Source: CBDVBE01 sp964543525 (lineage in GTDB: Bacteria > Fibrobacterota > Chitinivibrionia > Chitinivibrionales > JANQEN01). Taken from it: a DNA stretch of 64,000 nt. The notes beneath the pieces are model-generated. The model saw only the letters and a program-made list of their open reading frames with translations, ran no database searches and had not been told where the DNA came from. The position numbers and the translations under genes were made by a program. Below are positions 36,216-45,560 of this stretch, piece by piece. Each line of letters starts with the position of its first letter. Within the stretch, counting starts at the first letter, position 1. The stretch covers positions 37,964 through 101,963 of the forward strand of contig CAZIYW010000005.1 in NCBI GenBank assembly GCA_964543525.1, in the 5' to 3' direction.

Positions 36216-36503
36216 TCATTCAACAATCGGCTCAAAAGACAGCGGTTCAGCAAGGTCGTTCTTAAATGAATATGAAAAACTTAGTTCCCGGTATTCCGAT
36301 TTTTCTTTGGGAAGAAAAATGACCACCTGAGGTTTTTCAACCTTTCCTTTTATTTTTACTCCTACTGTAAAGGTAATGGTGCCCGGTTGTTCGATACGGT
36401 ATCCCTTATCCACAGCCTTTTCTTGAACAGTTGTTGAATCATCTGCAAAGACTGACAATGCGGTAATTACTATCAGCGCCGGAAGAAATCGAATTGAGTT
36501 CAT
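36216..36503 (-). CDS. Small secreted protein of unknown function
   Basis: 95 residues. A signal peptide (about 1-20, MNSIRFLPALIVITALSVFA) is followed by a short charged segment and a strand-rich region (GTITFTVGVKIKGKVEKPQV, VVIFLPKEKS, SFSYSFKNDL) suggestive of a small beta-sandwich. I do not recognise a family. It starts three bases after the TPR lipoprotein gene and ends before the exbB promoter, so it is the last gene of the upstream unit. A periplasmic partner of the TPR proteins is plausible. Confidence 0.7.
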   Translation of the reverse strand: MNSIRFLPALIVITALSVFADDSTTVQEKAVDKGYRIEQPGTITFTVGVKIKGKVEKPQVVIFLPKEKSEYRELSFSYSFKNDLAEPLSFEPIVE

Positions 36504-36506
36504 AGC

Positions 36507-39479
36507 CTATTCCTTGTTAACCGGTTGTTTTTTTTCAAGACTGAAATTGTGTATTCTGGGAAATACCCAGACATCCTCAGAGACGGTTTTCCTGTCAAGC
36601 GGCGTATCGGTATTAGGGAATTTCGGCAGAAACGAGTAGGTTGTCACCGTGAGCGCGAGATAAGGAAATAAACCGAAATGAGGTTTCCCATTGTTACTAA
36701 CATCAACTGCCAGGACATTCTTACCCTGACGTAATTTACCCTTTAAATCCCATGCATATGCACTATTCCATTGTGGCGTTGCCGAAGAATCGGTCGTGAG
36801 TTTATCACCGTTCATATACACTTCATAGGTATCTATTGCAGTAAGGTACAGCTTTGCCTCATGGGGCGGCTCCTTCAGATAAAATGTTCTTCTGAAGAAT
36901 GCCCGGCGGACCGGTGTCGATTGATCTGAATTTTTATACCACATGCCGGTTGGTATTTTATCCGGAAAACCGGTTATTGATACAGACGGTGGCGCTGTTT
37001 CTTTCCCTGCCTTATGCCATTCCCGGTCATTGTAATCCAATGAATACCAGTTTTCAAATGAGTCGGCGGAGCATTTCCATTGAGGACCTGAGGAAATGGC
37101 TTTGGTTTCAATTTTATCCTGCCTGGAACCATATTCATCGGGAAAATGTTGATACAGACGAACATAGGCGTGGTTGACATAGTCGCCGGCAGCGAAGTTT
37201 TGTTCTGCGTAGTCAAGAATCGTCTGATAAATCTCGAATGCCTGTTCCTGATAGGTAAGTGCTATTTCTTCGAATTGTGCCCGGTATTCCTCTTTCTCGG
37301 CTTCATTAATATCGGCGGGATATGGTGGCGCTTCAAAAGCGTTAATACAGAGGAGGTCGTAACAGCGTCCCCGGTTAAACAGAAGTTTAGGCAATGCGTT
37401 TTTTGTCTTCTCAACATATTCGTCACTGATTTCGTATGCCTGTGCTATTTTTACCGTTTTCAGATAGTTAGCGAGAGCGTTTTCTTCGTACCCTTCAATC
37501 TGTTTGAGTAACTTGGTTTTATATACAAATTTTTCATAATCGTCAAAGTCTTTTGGTATTGGAGCACTACGGGCAATTTCTACGACTTCCGCGTATGTTT
37601 CTGCAACGGTAAATGACGTTTTTGTTATGAGGGAACTTGCGGTTTTATAATATTCATCAAGCTCTTCATACATCGCGCCCAGTTCCAGACTCTTGAGAAA
37701 AAGGCTGATAGCCCGTTCCTGAAATGGAGCTATCTTTTGCAGAATCCGGAGTTTATGTGCGATAAGTGCAAATCCGTCAAGATTCTTATTACCTTCAAGT
37801 TTCCGGGCAATCGTGACGAGTGCTAAATAGTTCCGGCCAGCGGATAACGGCAGATAGGTTAGCTTCTTTTTTGAATTGAGTATATGTTTATTTTCAATTT
37901 TTTCTTTTATGCCAAGTTTTACATTCTGTTCGTGAAAGCTCAGTGCATTATCGATAAAATATTCCTCAACAGCTTTTGCAATACCCATTTCGAGTGAGAG
38001 TGTCTTCTCCAGACTCAGTCCTTTGGGCCGCTCCTGTTTAAATACACCATATGCAAAATCTTCATATGCCTGTCCCACCTGAAAGATTGCCCGTGTTGTC
38101 CATTCCGATATGCCGTATTTTATTACATTCGAATAAGCATCAACGGTTTTATCAAGAAGGTACGACTTGTTTTTAAGCTGTTTTTTATACATATTTCGTG
38201 GTTGGGTCAATTTGATTTTATTTTGATTACTATGATAAATTTCACCGAGAGTAAATTGAGCCTTGGCCGCATAAAACTTGTTGACGGTGCTTGGATTGTT
38301 CAGCGCTTCATATGTGGATACTGCCTGCTCGAGCTGCTCTATTGCCTCGGTAAGATTATCCTGCATATATAATGCGACACCGACCATACATTGTGCCTGT
38401 ACAATCCGGTCCTTGTCATTGCCATAGCGCCGTGAGAATTCTTTATTTACCCGGGTTACTCCCTGCCAGTCTTTCAGTTGCCCGTAAAGTTCTCCCGCTT
38501 TAAAGAGTATGTCCGGTGCATCTTTTGATTTCGGAAACGACATGGCATGTTTCTCGAAGGTTGCAGCAGCCTCGACCAGCTTTTCAGCATTTTCAAAACA
38601 GAAGCCCGCGTTATAAAGGCTGGCAGATGTTAGTTCTGAGCGGGGATAGTTGGCAACCAGTCTCAAATAGGTTTGAGCCGCATCATCCCATTGATTGAGT
38701 TTTTCATAACATTTTGCTGTACGGAACATTGACTTCGGTACCAGTTTTGATTGGGCATACCGCTGTTTCAACCGTTGATACATAAGAATCGAGCGCGCCC
38801 ATTCAGTTTCTTTTTCATAGGCAAGTCCGGCGTTAAAGAGCGAAACATCGGCAATAACAGCCTCGGGAAATTCCAATGCCACCCGCTCATACTGGGTTGC
38901 CGCCTCTGTATATCGTTGTGCTTTTTCATGCAGTTCTGCCATTCTATAAATCGATTCTGCGATTCGGGCGACCGCTTCTTCCTTATTTCCTTCCCCAACC
39001 GCCAAATCCTTTAGCTTCCGGTACCATGACTGAGCCTGGTCAAACAAACCTTCAGCATAATAGGATTGGGCGATCATTTTTACCGCTTCAACGGCTTCGG
39101 GTGCGGAAGGGTATTTATCAAGGATGTTTTTGTAGACCGTTCGACTTTTTTCATACAGCTTGTTATTATAATATACCGAAGCTTTCAGATTCAGTACTTC
39201 AGGAATCTTAGGGCTTGACGAATCAACTGCAATGTAATTGTCACATGCCTTGATCATAATTTTTGCAGCGGGGGAGAGTGAGGTGTCTGAAACGCCGGTG
39301 CTGCTGTCGGAGATTTCCGTCTTTTGTTCCGTTGTAATGGGTTTCCGGGATACAACAACAGAATCGTCTGCCATATCATTCTCCTGTAATGTTGTCGTGT
39401 CCTTTCGGCCTTTGGCACCACATCCAAAGAGGATACAACAACAAAAACACGAAAAGATTTTAAACAGACCTCGAGACAT
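36507..39479 (-). CDS. Large TPR lipoprotein with C-terminal jelly-roll domain
   Basis: A 990-residue lipoprotein. The signal sequence ends in a lipobox LFGC (C20). Residues ~75-420 are successive TPR/Sel1-like helical pairs (for example YYNNKLYEKSRTVYKNILDK, SLFNAGLAYEKETEWARSIL, LYNAGFCFENAEKLVEAAAT). A longer helical region follows to ~800. The last ~170 residues change character: WKCSADSFENWYSLDYNDRE, FFRRTFYLKEPPHEAKLYL, YEVYMNGDKL and GKNVLAVDVSNNGKPHFGLF look like the galactose-binding-like jelly-roll found in glycoside hydrolases and sugar sensors. Large TPR lipoproteins occur in the myxobacterial Glt/Nfs machines. It abuts the preceding TPR gene without a spacer. Confidence 0.83.
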   Translation of the reverse strand: MSRGLFKIFSCFCCCILFGCGAKGRKDTTTLQENDMADDSVVVSRKPITTEQKTEISDSSTGVSDTSLSPAAKIMIKACDNYIAVDSSSPKIPEVLNLKASVYYNNKLYEKSRTVYKNILDKYPSAPEAVEAVKMIAQSYYAEGLFDQAQSWYRKLKDLAVGEGNKEEAVARIAESIYRMAELHEKAQRYTEAATQYERVALEFPEAVIADVSLFNAGLAYEKETEWARSILMYQRLKQRYAQSKLVPKSMFRTAKCYEKLNQWDDAAQTYLRLVANYPRSELTSASLYNAGFCFENAEKLVEAAATFEKHAMSFPKSKDAPDILFKAGELYGQLKDWQGVTRVNKEFSRRYGNDKDRIVQAQCMVGVALYMQDNLTEAIEQLEQAVSTYEALNNPSTVNKFYAAKAQFTLGEIYHSNQNKIKLTQPRNMYKKQLKNKSYLLDKTVDAYSNVIKYGISEWTTRAIFQVGQAYEDFAYGVFKQERPKGLSLEKTLSLEMGIAKAVEEYFIDNALSFHEQNVKLGIKEKIENKHILNSKKKLTYLPLSAGRNYLALVTIARKLEGNKNLDGFALIAHKLRILQKIAPFQERAISLFLKSLELGAMYEELDEYYKTASSLITKTSFTVAETYAEVVEIARSAPIPKDFDDYEKFVYKTKLLKQIEGYEENALANYLKTVKIAQAYEISDEYVEKTKNALPKLLFNRGRCYDLLCINAFEAPPYPADINEAEKEEYRAQFEEIALTYQEQAFEIYQTILDYAEQNFAAGDYVNHAYVRLYQHFPDEYGSRQDKIETKAISSGPQWKCSADSFENWYSLDYNDREWHKAGKETAPPSVSITGFPDKIPTGMWYKNSDQSTPVRRAFFRRTFYLKEPPHEAKLYLTAIDTYEVYMNGDKLTTDSSATPQWNSAYAWDLKGKLRQGKNVLAVDVSNNGKPHFGLFPYLALTVTTYSFLPKFPNTDTPLDRKTVSEDVWVFPRIHNFSLEKKQPVNKE

Positions 39480-42400
39480 TTATTTCTTTTCCCCTTCCAG
39501 CTTTAACAGGTTCTGCGAGGCGACAATCGCATTCCATGCGGCGGTTTCCTTATATTTACTGTCCGGATATCTCTTTGAAACAGCCATATACTCTTCCGCT
39601 GCATCATAATAGTTACCGGTAGAAAAAAGAATCTCGGCAAGGTTGTAGTGGCATTCATTGGCATGCGGGGAAGTCGGGTAAAAATGAATATAATTGCGAT
39701 ACGCCTCAGCTGCCTGATAATACGTTGTACTGTCATTATTCTGAAGCGCCAGTTGATGGTAAGTTATTGACGCATCATATAATTGACCGGCGGCCAGGCT
39801 GTCAGCCAAAGCAACCGTGGATGAATCCTTCTGTTGGAGTGCCCATTTACTTTTACGATTATATTTTTTAAAGAAACTGATTTTATACTCATTCGTCTTA
39901 TTCAGAGAAAGATCCCGTGTGGTAACTGCAAGCAGCTTGTTCTCCACCACCGGATTTTTCGGGTGTTTCGGGTACATTTTCAACAGAGTGGTGTATGATT
40001 TTTTTGCCGTTTCATACCGCCCCTGCTCCTCATACACATCAGCAAGCCGGTGAAGAATTTCCGTTCCTTTTTCTTCGTCACCAAGCTTCTTAATAAAGGC
40101 TACTGTCCGTTTCAAACCTTTATCACCTTCGAGATCACTCTCACTGAAACTTATTGCGATATAATCGAGCGATTCCTTTTCTAAAAGTGCTTTACCGGCC
40201 GCCTCTTCCTTGCCTAGATCTACCAAAGCCAGAAATGAACTGATAGCTTTTTCAGGATTGGAGAGGCGGTATTGTGTCCAGGCAAGTTTATACAGGGCCT
40301 CATCAAACCATTCACTTTCAGGATGTTTCATTACTGATCGGTATGCAAGAACCGCACTGTCAAGTTTGGCATTGTCAAAGTAATATTCACCCAGATACAT
40401 CCATGCCTGAGCAGCATAACGGCTCTGTTTATAGGTATGTGCAACACGTTTCATATTCGCAACAGCACTGTCAAACATAGCCATATCATTATAGCACCAT
40501 GCAAGACTGTAAACCGTTGCCCCGATGGAAGGGTTGTCAGGGTACTTTGCCATGACTGTCTGGTATTGTTCCATACTTTTTTTATGACTTAATACAGGCG
40601 CCTCAGGTTCGAGCGGCATTTCAAGTATTTCGCCGTTGTGAAAGAGTTCCATCAAACTGTCGTACCGTATAATTTCCTGTTCGTATAGTTCATACATAGA
40701 AGCGAATTTTCTGTTTTCTTCCTGGTAATACAATTCGCCAAGATGGTATCTGAAATAGATTTCGTCGGCAGAATCCAGTGGTGTTTCCACCAGTTTAGTC
40801 AGTATTCCAGTAAGTGTTTTATACCAGAAGACATTCAATTTGTTTTCCCTGTTTATGAGCGAATCCAGTTGTGGGTATATATATCTTTTCATGCCGTTCA
40901 GTTTTTTTATTTCCATGGAATCCTTTGCAGCGGCAATTGCTTTGTTGATACGTTTTTCTTCTGCGCTGTAGTGCATTTTTCTCCAGTCAATATATTCCTG
41001 TTCCCATTTATAGTATAACAGCCTGATGTCTGCGGAGAGAACAAAGCTTTTGTCAACAATTTTCTTGACCATTTCAATTTGTTGCCGCTGTAACCGTGAT
41101 GTCGATTCCGGCGCGTTACGGCTCATTGTTTTTACTTCCCCGGCAAGGAGCAGTGAATCCAGTTGGTGGAGTATCTTTTCGCGTTTTTCGGAGAAACTTA
41201 TTTCCTGAAAGGAACCGGTTTCATAATGTTTGGTTATTAAATCGCACATATTCAATGCCTGATCAAAGCAGAACCGGATCCCGGTATAGTCTTCACGGTT
41301 TTCCTCGATAAGCTGTTTATGCAGTTTTTCTATTTCATGTAGTGCGTTTTTGTATTTTTTTATTTTATTTTTATCTTTGAGTATTTTAATTTTATCGGCT
41401 ATCTGGGTTATAACCTGCTTCACCCGCATTTCTTCCTTTTGCAGATATACCAGCTTATTCCATTCGTATTGTGCTTTGTTAACGAAGCGTTTTATCATTA
41501 CAGTAATCGCTTCCGCAGCTCGTGGAGATTGCGGTGATTGATTGATAAGTTTTCGAAGCGTTGTTTCTGCTTTCCGGTACATTCGCAGATTTATATAACA
41601 CCAGGCAATACCGAATAATGATTCTTCAAAGTAACTGCCTTTATTGAGCAGGGTAAAAAATTGATCAAGTGCATTACGGTAATCTTCATTCTCATACAGG
41701 GTCTGTGCATAGGCAAGCAGTATGCGGTTGTATGCCCGTTTGTCGACCTCGAAGATCGGTTCTTTTTCCAGCGCTTTTTTAAGGATAGAGAGGGCTATCT
41801 GGAGTTCGCCGGAGTTGATGTAGGACCTGGCCAAGGTATGCATTACGTGAAGATTATATGAAAATGATTTATTCATAAGTTGTGCGAACCGTGAAAGATC
41901 TGCGGTTACATTAAGCTGCAACGCACTTTCCATAACAAGCCAGAGAATAAGATTTTTGTTTGCTCCCATCAACAGAGAAAAGTCGAACGTCTTGCTCCAT
42001 TCCCAGATTTTTTCATACTCCTCCAGTTCGTACCAGCTTTGTGTCCGATATAAGGCCCTTTCTGTGACAAACACGGGTTCATCAGGTAACAGATCGATTG
42101 TTTCCAGAACTGACTGGTACTCACCGAGTAGGTAATATGTTCTGGCAAGTAAGATATGCAGATCATGTAGTACCGTTTTGTCTTTGTATCGTTCCTTCAT
42201 GAGGAGCAATTTGCGCTTTATAATCGTCTCTTTACCAGGTGCGAGGGATTCTTTAATTCGGTTTAATTCTATTTTAAACATACGTTTGGTTTCAAAATCA
42301 TTCGCACGGGCAATAAGGGCGTTTTTCATGGTATTCAATTTTTTATAATAATCATCTGCCTGCCTGCCAAGGTTTGCTTTTAAAATAGAGAAAAATTCTT

Positions 42401-42971
42401 TATCGATTGAATAAACCGTATCTTCGACGAAAGGAGTAAATTCCATTTCAGTATTTATATAATTCATGATTCGGTCGGTTTCCTTCCAGAGCAAGTCGAT
42501 TTTATGTTTCAGAGTCAGCATATATGCGATACGCTCCAGATCTCCCTGTTCTATAACCTCAAACATATCTTCAACCGGGTCGCCAATAACCATTTCACGA
42601 AGAATTGCAATTGCATCTGAAAGTGGTAATCGTATGCCGTTCAATTCATCAAAAAGGCTTTGAAATTTTTTCGTTGCTTTTTCAATGGTTCTGTCAAAGG
42701 CCACGAGCTTATCTTCATTAAGTTTGGTGACCTTCTGGGGATAAAGCTCGAAATCACTGAGGTCTTCCAGTATATCGCGAATGCTTTCAAGATCATTCCG
42801 CAGCACATCTATTCTGTACCACTCAGCCATGAGACGATTGGCGAGTATTTCATGCGTTTGCCAGATATCTTTCTCCTCTTTCTCCGCCAGAGAGGATACA
42901 GGCACTAGTACACACAGTACCCAGACGGGGCACAGTATGCGCGTTAAGGTGTATAGTGGATTCTGGCTCAT
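39480..42971 (-). CDS. Giant periplasmic TPR protein
   Basis: 1163 residues, with a signal peptide (about 1-29, ending VSSLA). The N-terminal ~250 residues are long helices. TPR repeats fill ~255-520 (LHILLARTYYLLGEYQSVLE, ALSILKKALEKEPIFE, YRNALDQFFTLLNKGSYFEE), and a coiled-coil section spans ~520-740. A second TPR array runs from ~740 to the C-terminus (VYSLAWCYNDMAMFDSAVAN, ALYKLAWTQYRLSNPEKAIS, CHYNLAEILFSTGNYYDAAE). It is probably a periplasmic scaffold working with the adjacent TPR lipoprotein, the two barrel proteins and the ExbB/ExbD motor. No catalytic motif is seen. Confidence 0.82.
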   Translation of the reverse strand: MSQNPLYTLTRILCPVWVLCVLVPVSSLAEKEEKDIWQTHEILANRLMAEWYRIDVLRNDLESIRDILEDLSDFELYPQKVTKLNEDKLVAFDRTIEKATKKFQSLFDELNGIRLPLSDAIAILREMVIGDPVEDMFEVIEQGDLERIAYMLTLKHKIDLLWKETDRIMNYINTEMEFTPFVEDTVYSIDKEFFSILKANLGRQADDYYKKLNTMKNALIARANDFETKRMFKIELNRIKESLAPGKETIIKRKLLLMKERYKDKTVLHDLHILLARTYYLLGEYQSVLETIDLLPDEPVFVTERALYRTQSWYELEEYEKIWEWSKTFDFSLLMGANKNLILWLVMESALQLNVTADLSRFAQLMNKSFSYNLHVMHTLARSYINSGELQIALSILKKALEKEPIFEVDKRAYNRILLAYAQTLYENEDYRNALDQFFTLLNKGSYFEESLFGIAWCYINLRMYRKAETTLRKLINQSPQSPRAAEAITVMIKRFVNKAQYEWNKLVYLQKEEMRVKQVITQIADKIKILKDKNKIKKYKNALHEIEKLHKQLIEENREDYTGIRFCFDQALNMCDLITKHYETGSFQEISFSEKREKILHQLDSLLLAGEVKTMSRNAPESTSRLQRQQIEMVKKIVDKSFVLSADIRLLYYKWEQEYIDWRKMHYSAEEKRINKAIAAAKDSMEIKKLNGMKRYIYPQLDSLINRENKLNVFWYKTLTGILTKLVETPLDSADEIYFRYHLGELYYQEENRKFASMYELYEQEIIRYDSLMELFHNGEILEMPLEPEAPVLSHKKSMEQYQTVMAKYPDNPSIGATVYSLAWCYNDMAMFDSAVANMKRVAHTYKQSRYAAQAWMYLGEYYFDNAKLDSAVLAYRSVMKHPESEWFDEALYKLAWTQYRLSNPEKAISSFLALVDLGKEEAAGKALLEKESLDYIAISFSESDLEGDKGLKRTVAFIKKLGDEEKGTEILHRLADVYEEQGRYETAKKSYTTLLKMYPKHPKNPVVENKLLAVTTRDLSLNKTNEYKISFFKKYNRKSKWALQQKDSSTVALADSLAAGQLYDASITYHQLALQNNDSTTYYQAAEAYRNYIHFYPTSPHANECHYNLAEILFSTGNYYDAAEEYMAVSKRYPDSKYKETAAWNAIVASQNLLKLEGEKK

Positions 42972-42997
42972 AATAGCGTTATCACTGTCTCATTCAG

Positions 42998-44197
42998 TTA
43001 TTGGGAACCTTCTATTTCTTCACGACGTTTTTTTATTCTCTCCAATCTTTTTTTTCTGTCAGTTTCGTCCGAGTTTTTTTCCTGTTCGAAAGAATTCCTT
43101 TCAAGATTTAGCCGTTGATCTATATCAATTTTTTTCTTTCCTTTTTTGTTTTTAAGCAGCAGAAAACTTCTGCGCATTTCAGCGCCGGTCTGCCGGTAGC
43201 GAATAGGGTAGGAAAGAGCGATAATCAGTTTCCATTTCGCATACCACGGATCAAAACCGTCCGTTATGCCCCGTGCAGCCTCTTCAGGAAAATTGACCTT
43301 GATTTCGGTGCCGGTATGAGCGGTGGTGGAACCTATGTTCCAGCTTATCAGCAGTGGTACCGCTCCATATAGCGCCAGACCATTGGGATACCGAACTCTG
43401 CCTCCCAGAGTGAGATACATGGGATTCTCTGAGAAAGCAACTTCCCACGTTTTAACGGTTGAGCCCCATCCCGACCAGTTAAAGGAAAAAATTTTCGGAT
43501 CCGTTGATTTGTTAAAGAAGGCTTCAAGACTGTATTCGATAAAAACATCAGCGCCCAGGCCAATGTATGCAACACCGAAATTAACCAGATATTGTGAATA
43601 TTCCACGAACTCTTTATCAAAGGGGATATTTGCCCCGAGGTTTAAACTTACTTTTAAGGGTAAAAAACTGAATTTCGAAATAAAATCAAGATCGTAGAGC
43701 GCCAGGAATCGCAGGCTCCCACCCTGTACAACAAATCCTTCAGGGGTAAATCCCGTTCCGAGTGAGTTTTGAAAGCCACCGATACTGGTATGAAATTCCG
43801 ATAGAAACCGGTGCCGATATTCAATCTTTGCCCCGACATTATGGAATCGCAGATCTTTATTCTTTAAAAAGGTGAATTTGCCACCTACAGCAAGCCAGTC
43901 AAACTTCCAGCTGTATGATAATACCCGTGATTCCACGAAGGCAGATACGAAATTTTTAATACCCACTTCCGTACGAAGTTCTGGGAAGGCAAAAGGCGCC
44001 GGCAGGTTATCCTCTTCCGGTTCGGAATCCCACAGGAATCCAAGCGCGTAAAAATCGATCCAGACATTCCCTGGCCCTATAGTATTTGAAATCGCACATC
44101 GGTAAAATCCCTCTCCCCGTGAGCGTTTATAGTCTGTCTGGGGGTAGGCTGCCAGTACTGCAAATAAAAATACCAGTTTACTTATTGTTTTTTTCAT
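42998..44197 (-). CDS. Putative outer-membrane beta-barrel protein with charged C-terminal tail
   Basis: 399 residues. A signal peptide (about 1-20, MKKTISKLVFLFAVLAAYPQ) is followed by ~310 residues of amphipathic strands rich in Gly, Phe and Tyr (YKRSRGEGFYRCAISNTIG, LRFHNVGAKIEYRHRF, LGADVFIEYSLEAFFN), consistent with an outer-membrane barrel. A striking 60-residue Lys/Arg/Glu-rich tail (about 335-399) extends from it. The neighbouring protein at 44200-45312 has the same design, including KRGRNEG near the N-terminus and a charged tail, so the two are likely paralogous partners. Similar pairs of barrels occur in Glt/Nfs loci. Family not identified. Confidence 0.75.
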   Translation of the reverse strand: MKKTISKLVFLFAVLAAYPQTDYKRSRGEGFYRCAISNTIGPGNVWIDFYALGFLWDSEPEEDNLPAPFAFPELRTEVGIKNFVSAFVESRVLSYSWKFDWLAVGGKFTFLKNKDLRFHNVGAKIEYRHRFLSEFHTSIGGFQNSLGTGFTPEGFVVQGGSLRFLALYDLDFISKFSFLPLKVSLNLGANIPFDKEFVEYSQYLVNFGVAYIGLGADVFIEYSLEAFFNKSTDPKIFSFNWSGWGSTVKTWEVAFSENPMYLTLGGRVRYPNGLALYGAVPLLISWNIGSTTAHTGTEIKVNFPEEAARGITDGFDPWYAKWKLIIALSYPIRYRQTGAEMRRSFLLLKNKKGKKKIDIDQRLNLERNSFEQEKNSDETDRKKRLERIKKRREEIEGSQ

Positions 44198-44199
44198 AA

Positions 44200-45312
44200 T
44201 TACTCTTCATCTTCCTTCAGTAGTTCCTCAATTTTTTCCATAAGTGCTTCTACTTTTTCCCGTCGTTTAATCAAGTTGTCTCTCTCTTTTGTATAATCAA
44301 ATGTCTCATCTTCTTTCGCAAGATCAGACATTGTCTGTTCAAATTTATTAATAACGTTCTGCTCACCTTCGATATCCGGTGAAAATTTTCCTTCCTGAGT
44401 TTCCTCTTTCTTTTTTTGCATAAACACCAGGGTTCGAATTGCTTCTGCATCGGTTTCCCTGAAAATAATCGGCGCTTCAAATTTAACTCTGACTGAGAAT
44501 ATGTCCGGCATAAACACGCTGTGAGCCTCAAAGTCACGGTATACGGTTATCTGAAAGTTCCCAAGGAGACTGAACCTGTTACGTATCCGATACCTGCCGC
44601 CAGGACTTATCCATGCATATTTTTGATTATATTTTTGCTTCACCAGTGGATTGTTTTTTTTGTCTTTATAAAAAGCGACTCCTGCATCAATAAACAGACT
44701 GTGCTGACTGAATTTCCATTCAATACCGGTTTTTAATGAAAGCTGCTTAAATCTATAGAGCAGCCGGGGATTATCCGCCATATTGAAAGTGATGTAATTC
44801 TTCAACGGCAGTTGCCTGGGTTTTGACAGCCAATCAAAATCAACGATAGCTGAGAAGAGCGGGTATGGATTATATTCCGGCTTGGTAACATCAGCGCCCT
44901 CGGTAATAGTATCCAATGAAGTGGAAAGGTACAGATCTCCGCTTGCTGCAAAACCGAAGAATCGCAATCGGTCGTTTCCCGGTAGTGTCGCCTGGAGATG
45001 TGCTTCGGTCGGTCCGAATCGACTGAAATTAATAAAGGTTGTTTGTGCGTTGAATTGCAGTATCTCTGCAATGCCGATGCCGGCTCCAACAACAGCATTC
45101 CCTTCAAACTTTTCAGGTGAGAGAAAGCCTCCAATATCTGCATAGGCGGTAATATTGCCATTACCCATCACATTTGATGCAGGTATGTGCATGGTGCCTT
45201 CATTACGCCCGCGTTTCACGGTTTGCGCGTTAACAAAGTGAATTACACCTATTGCCGCTATCGTAAGGAAAATCGTGGTATGTTTCATATGATGTTTTAA
45301 CACGCTTGTCAT
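44200..45312 (-). CDS. Putative outer-membrane beta-barrel protein with charged C-terminal tail
   Basis: 370 residues from the ATG at 45312, two bases after the MerR-like stop; an in-frame ATG at 45288 would also leave an intact signal peptide (KHTTIFLTIAAIGVIHFVNA). The mature N-terminus KRGRNEGTMHIPASNVMGNG resembles the start of the next protein. Strand-rich segments (ITAYADIGGFLSPEKFEGNA, LRFFGFAASGDLYLSTSL, RYRIRNRFSLLGNFQITVY) fit an outer-membrane barrel to about 290. A Glu/Lys-rich helical tail (about 300-370) ends the protein. It is the first structural gene after the small HTH gene. Confidence 0.75.
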   Translation of the reverse strand: MTSVLKHHMKHTTIFLTIAAIGVIHFVNAQTVKRGRNEGTMHIPASNVMGNGNITAYADIGGFLSPEKFEGNAVVGAGIGIAEILQFNAQTTFINFSRFGPTEAHLQATLPGNDRLRFFGFAASGDLYLSTSLDTITEGADVTKPEYNPYPLFSAIVDFDWLSKPRQLPLKNYITFNMADNPRLLYRFKQLSLKTGIEWKFSQHSLFIDAGVAFYKDKKNNPLVKQKYNQKYAWISPGGRYRIRNRFSLLGNFQITVYRDFEAHSVFMPDIFSVRVKFEAPIIFRETDAEAIRTLVFMQKKKEETQEGKFSPDIEGEQNVINKFEQTMSDLAKEDETFDYTKERDNLIKRREKVEALMEKIEELLKEDEE

Positions 45313-45314
45313 GG

Positions 45315-45560
45315 TTATTCAGGTTTATTTGTGGCATTTATTGGAATAAGCGTTGTATCATTAAAACGTTTTCCGTTCTTCTTAATGGTGCGCTTATATT
45401 TTTTAAGCGTCTCGATATCGGAATCGGTAAAAAGGCGCCATCCATTGTAGTTCCGATATTCGTTAATTTCCAGCTCCGGATGGTTTAACCATCGTTTCAG
45501 GGTTGAGATTGAGACATGCAGTATACGTGCTACCTGGCCGCTTGTGAAATACTTAGGCAT
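45315..45560 (-). CDS. Small MerR-type helix-turn-helix protein
   Basis: 81 residues with a MerR/excisionase-like winged helix: FTSGQVARILHVSISTLKRW as the HTH, then WRLFTDSDIETLKKYKRTI as the wing and start of the dimerisation helix. It has no effector domain. A strong AAAGGAGG ribosome-binding site lies eight bases before the ATG. It is the first gene of the 20-kb minus-strand locus, two bases before the first outer-membrane protein gene, so it may regulate the locus or be a DNA-binding subunit of a larger regulator. Small proteins of this type often have unknown partners. Confidence 0.82.
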   Translation of the reverse strand: MPKYFTSGQVARILHVSISTLKRWLNHPELEINEYRNYNGWRLFTDSDIETLKKYKRTIKKNGKRFNDTTLIPINATNKPE

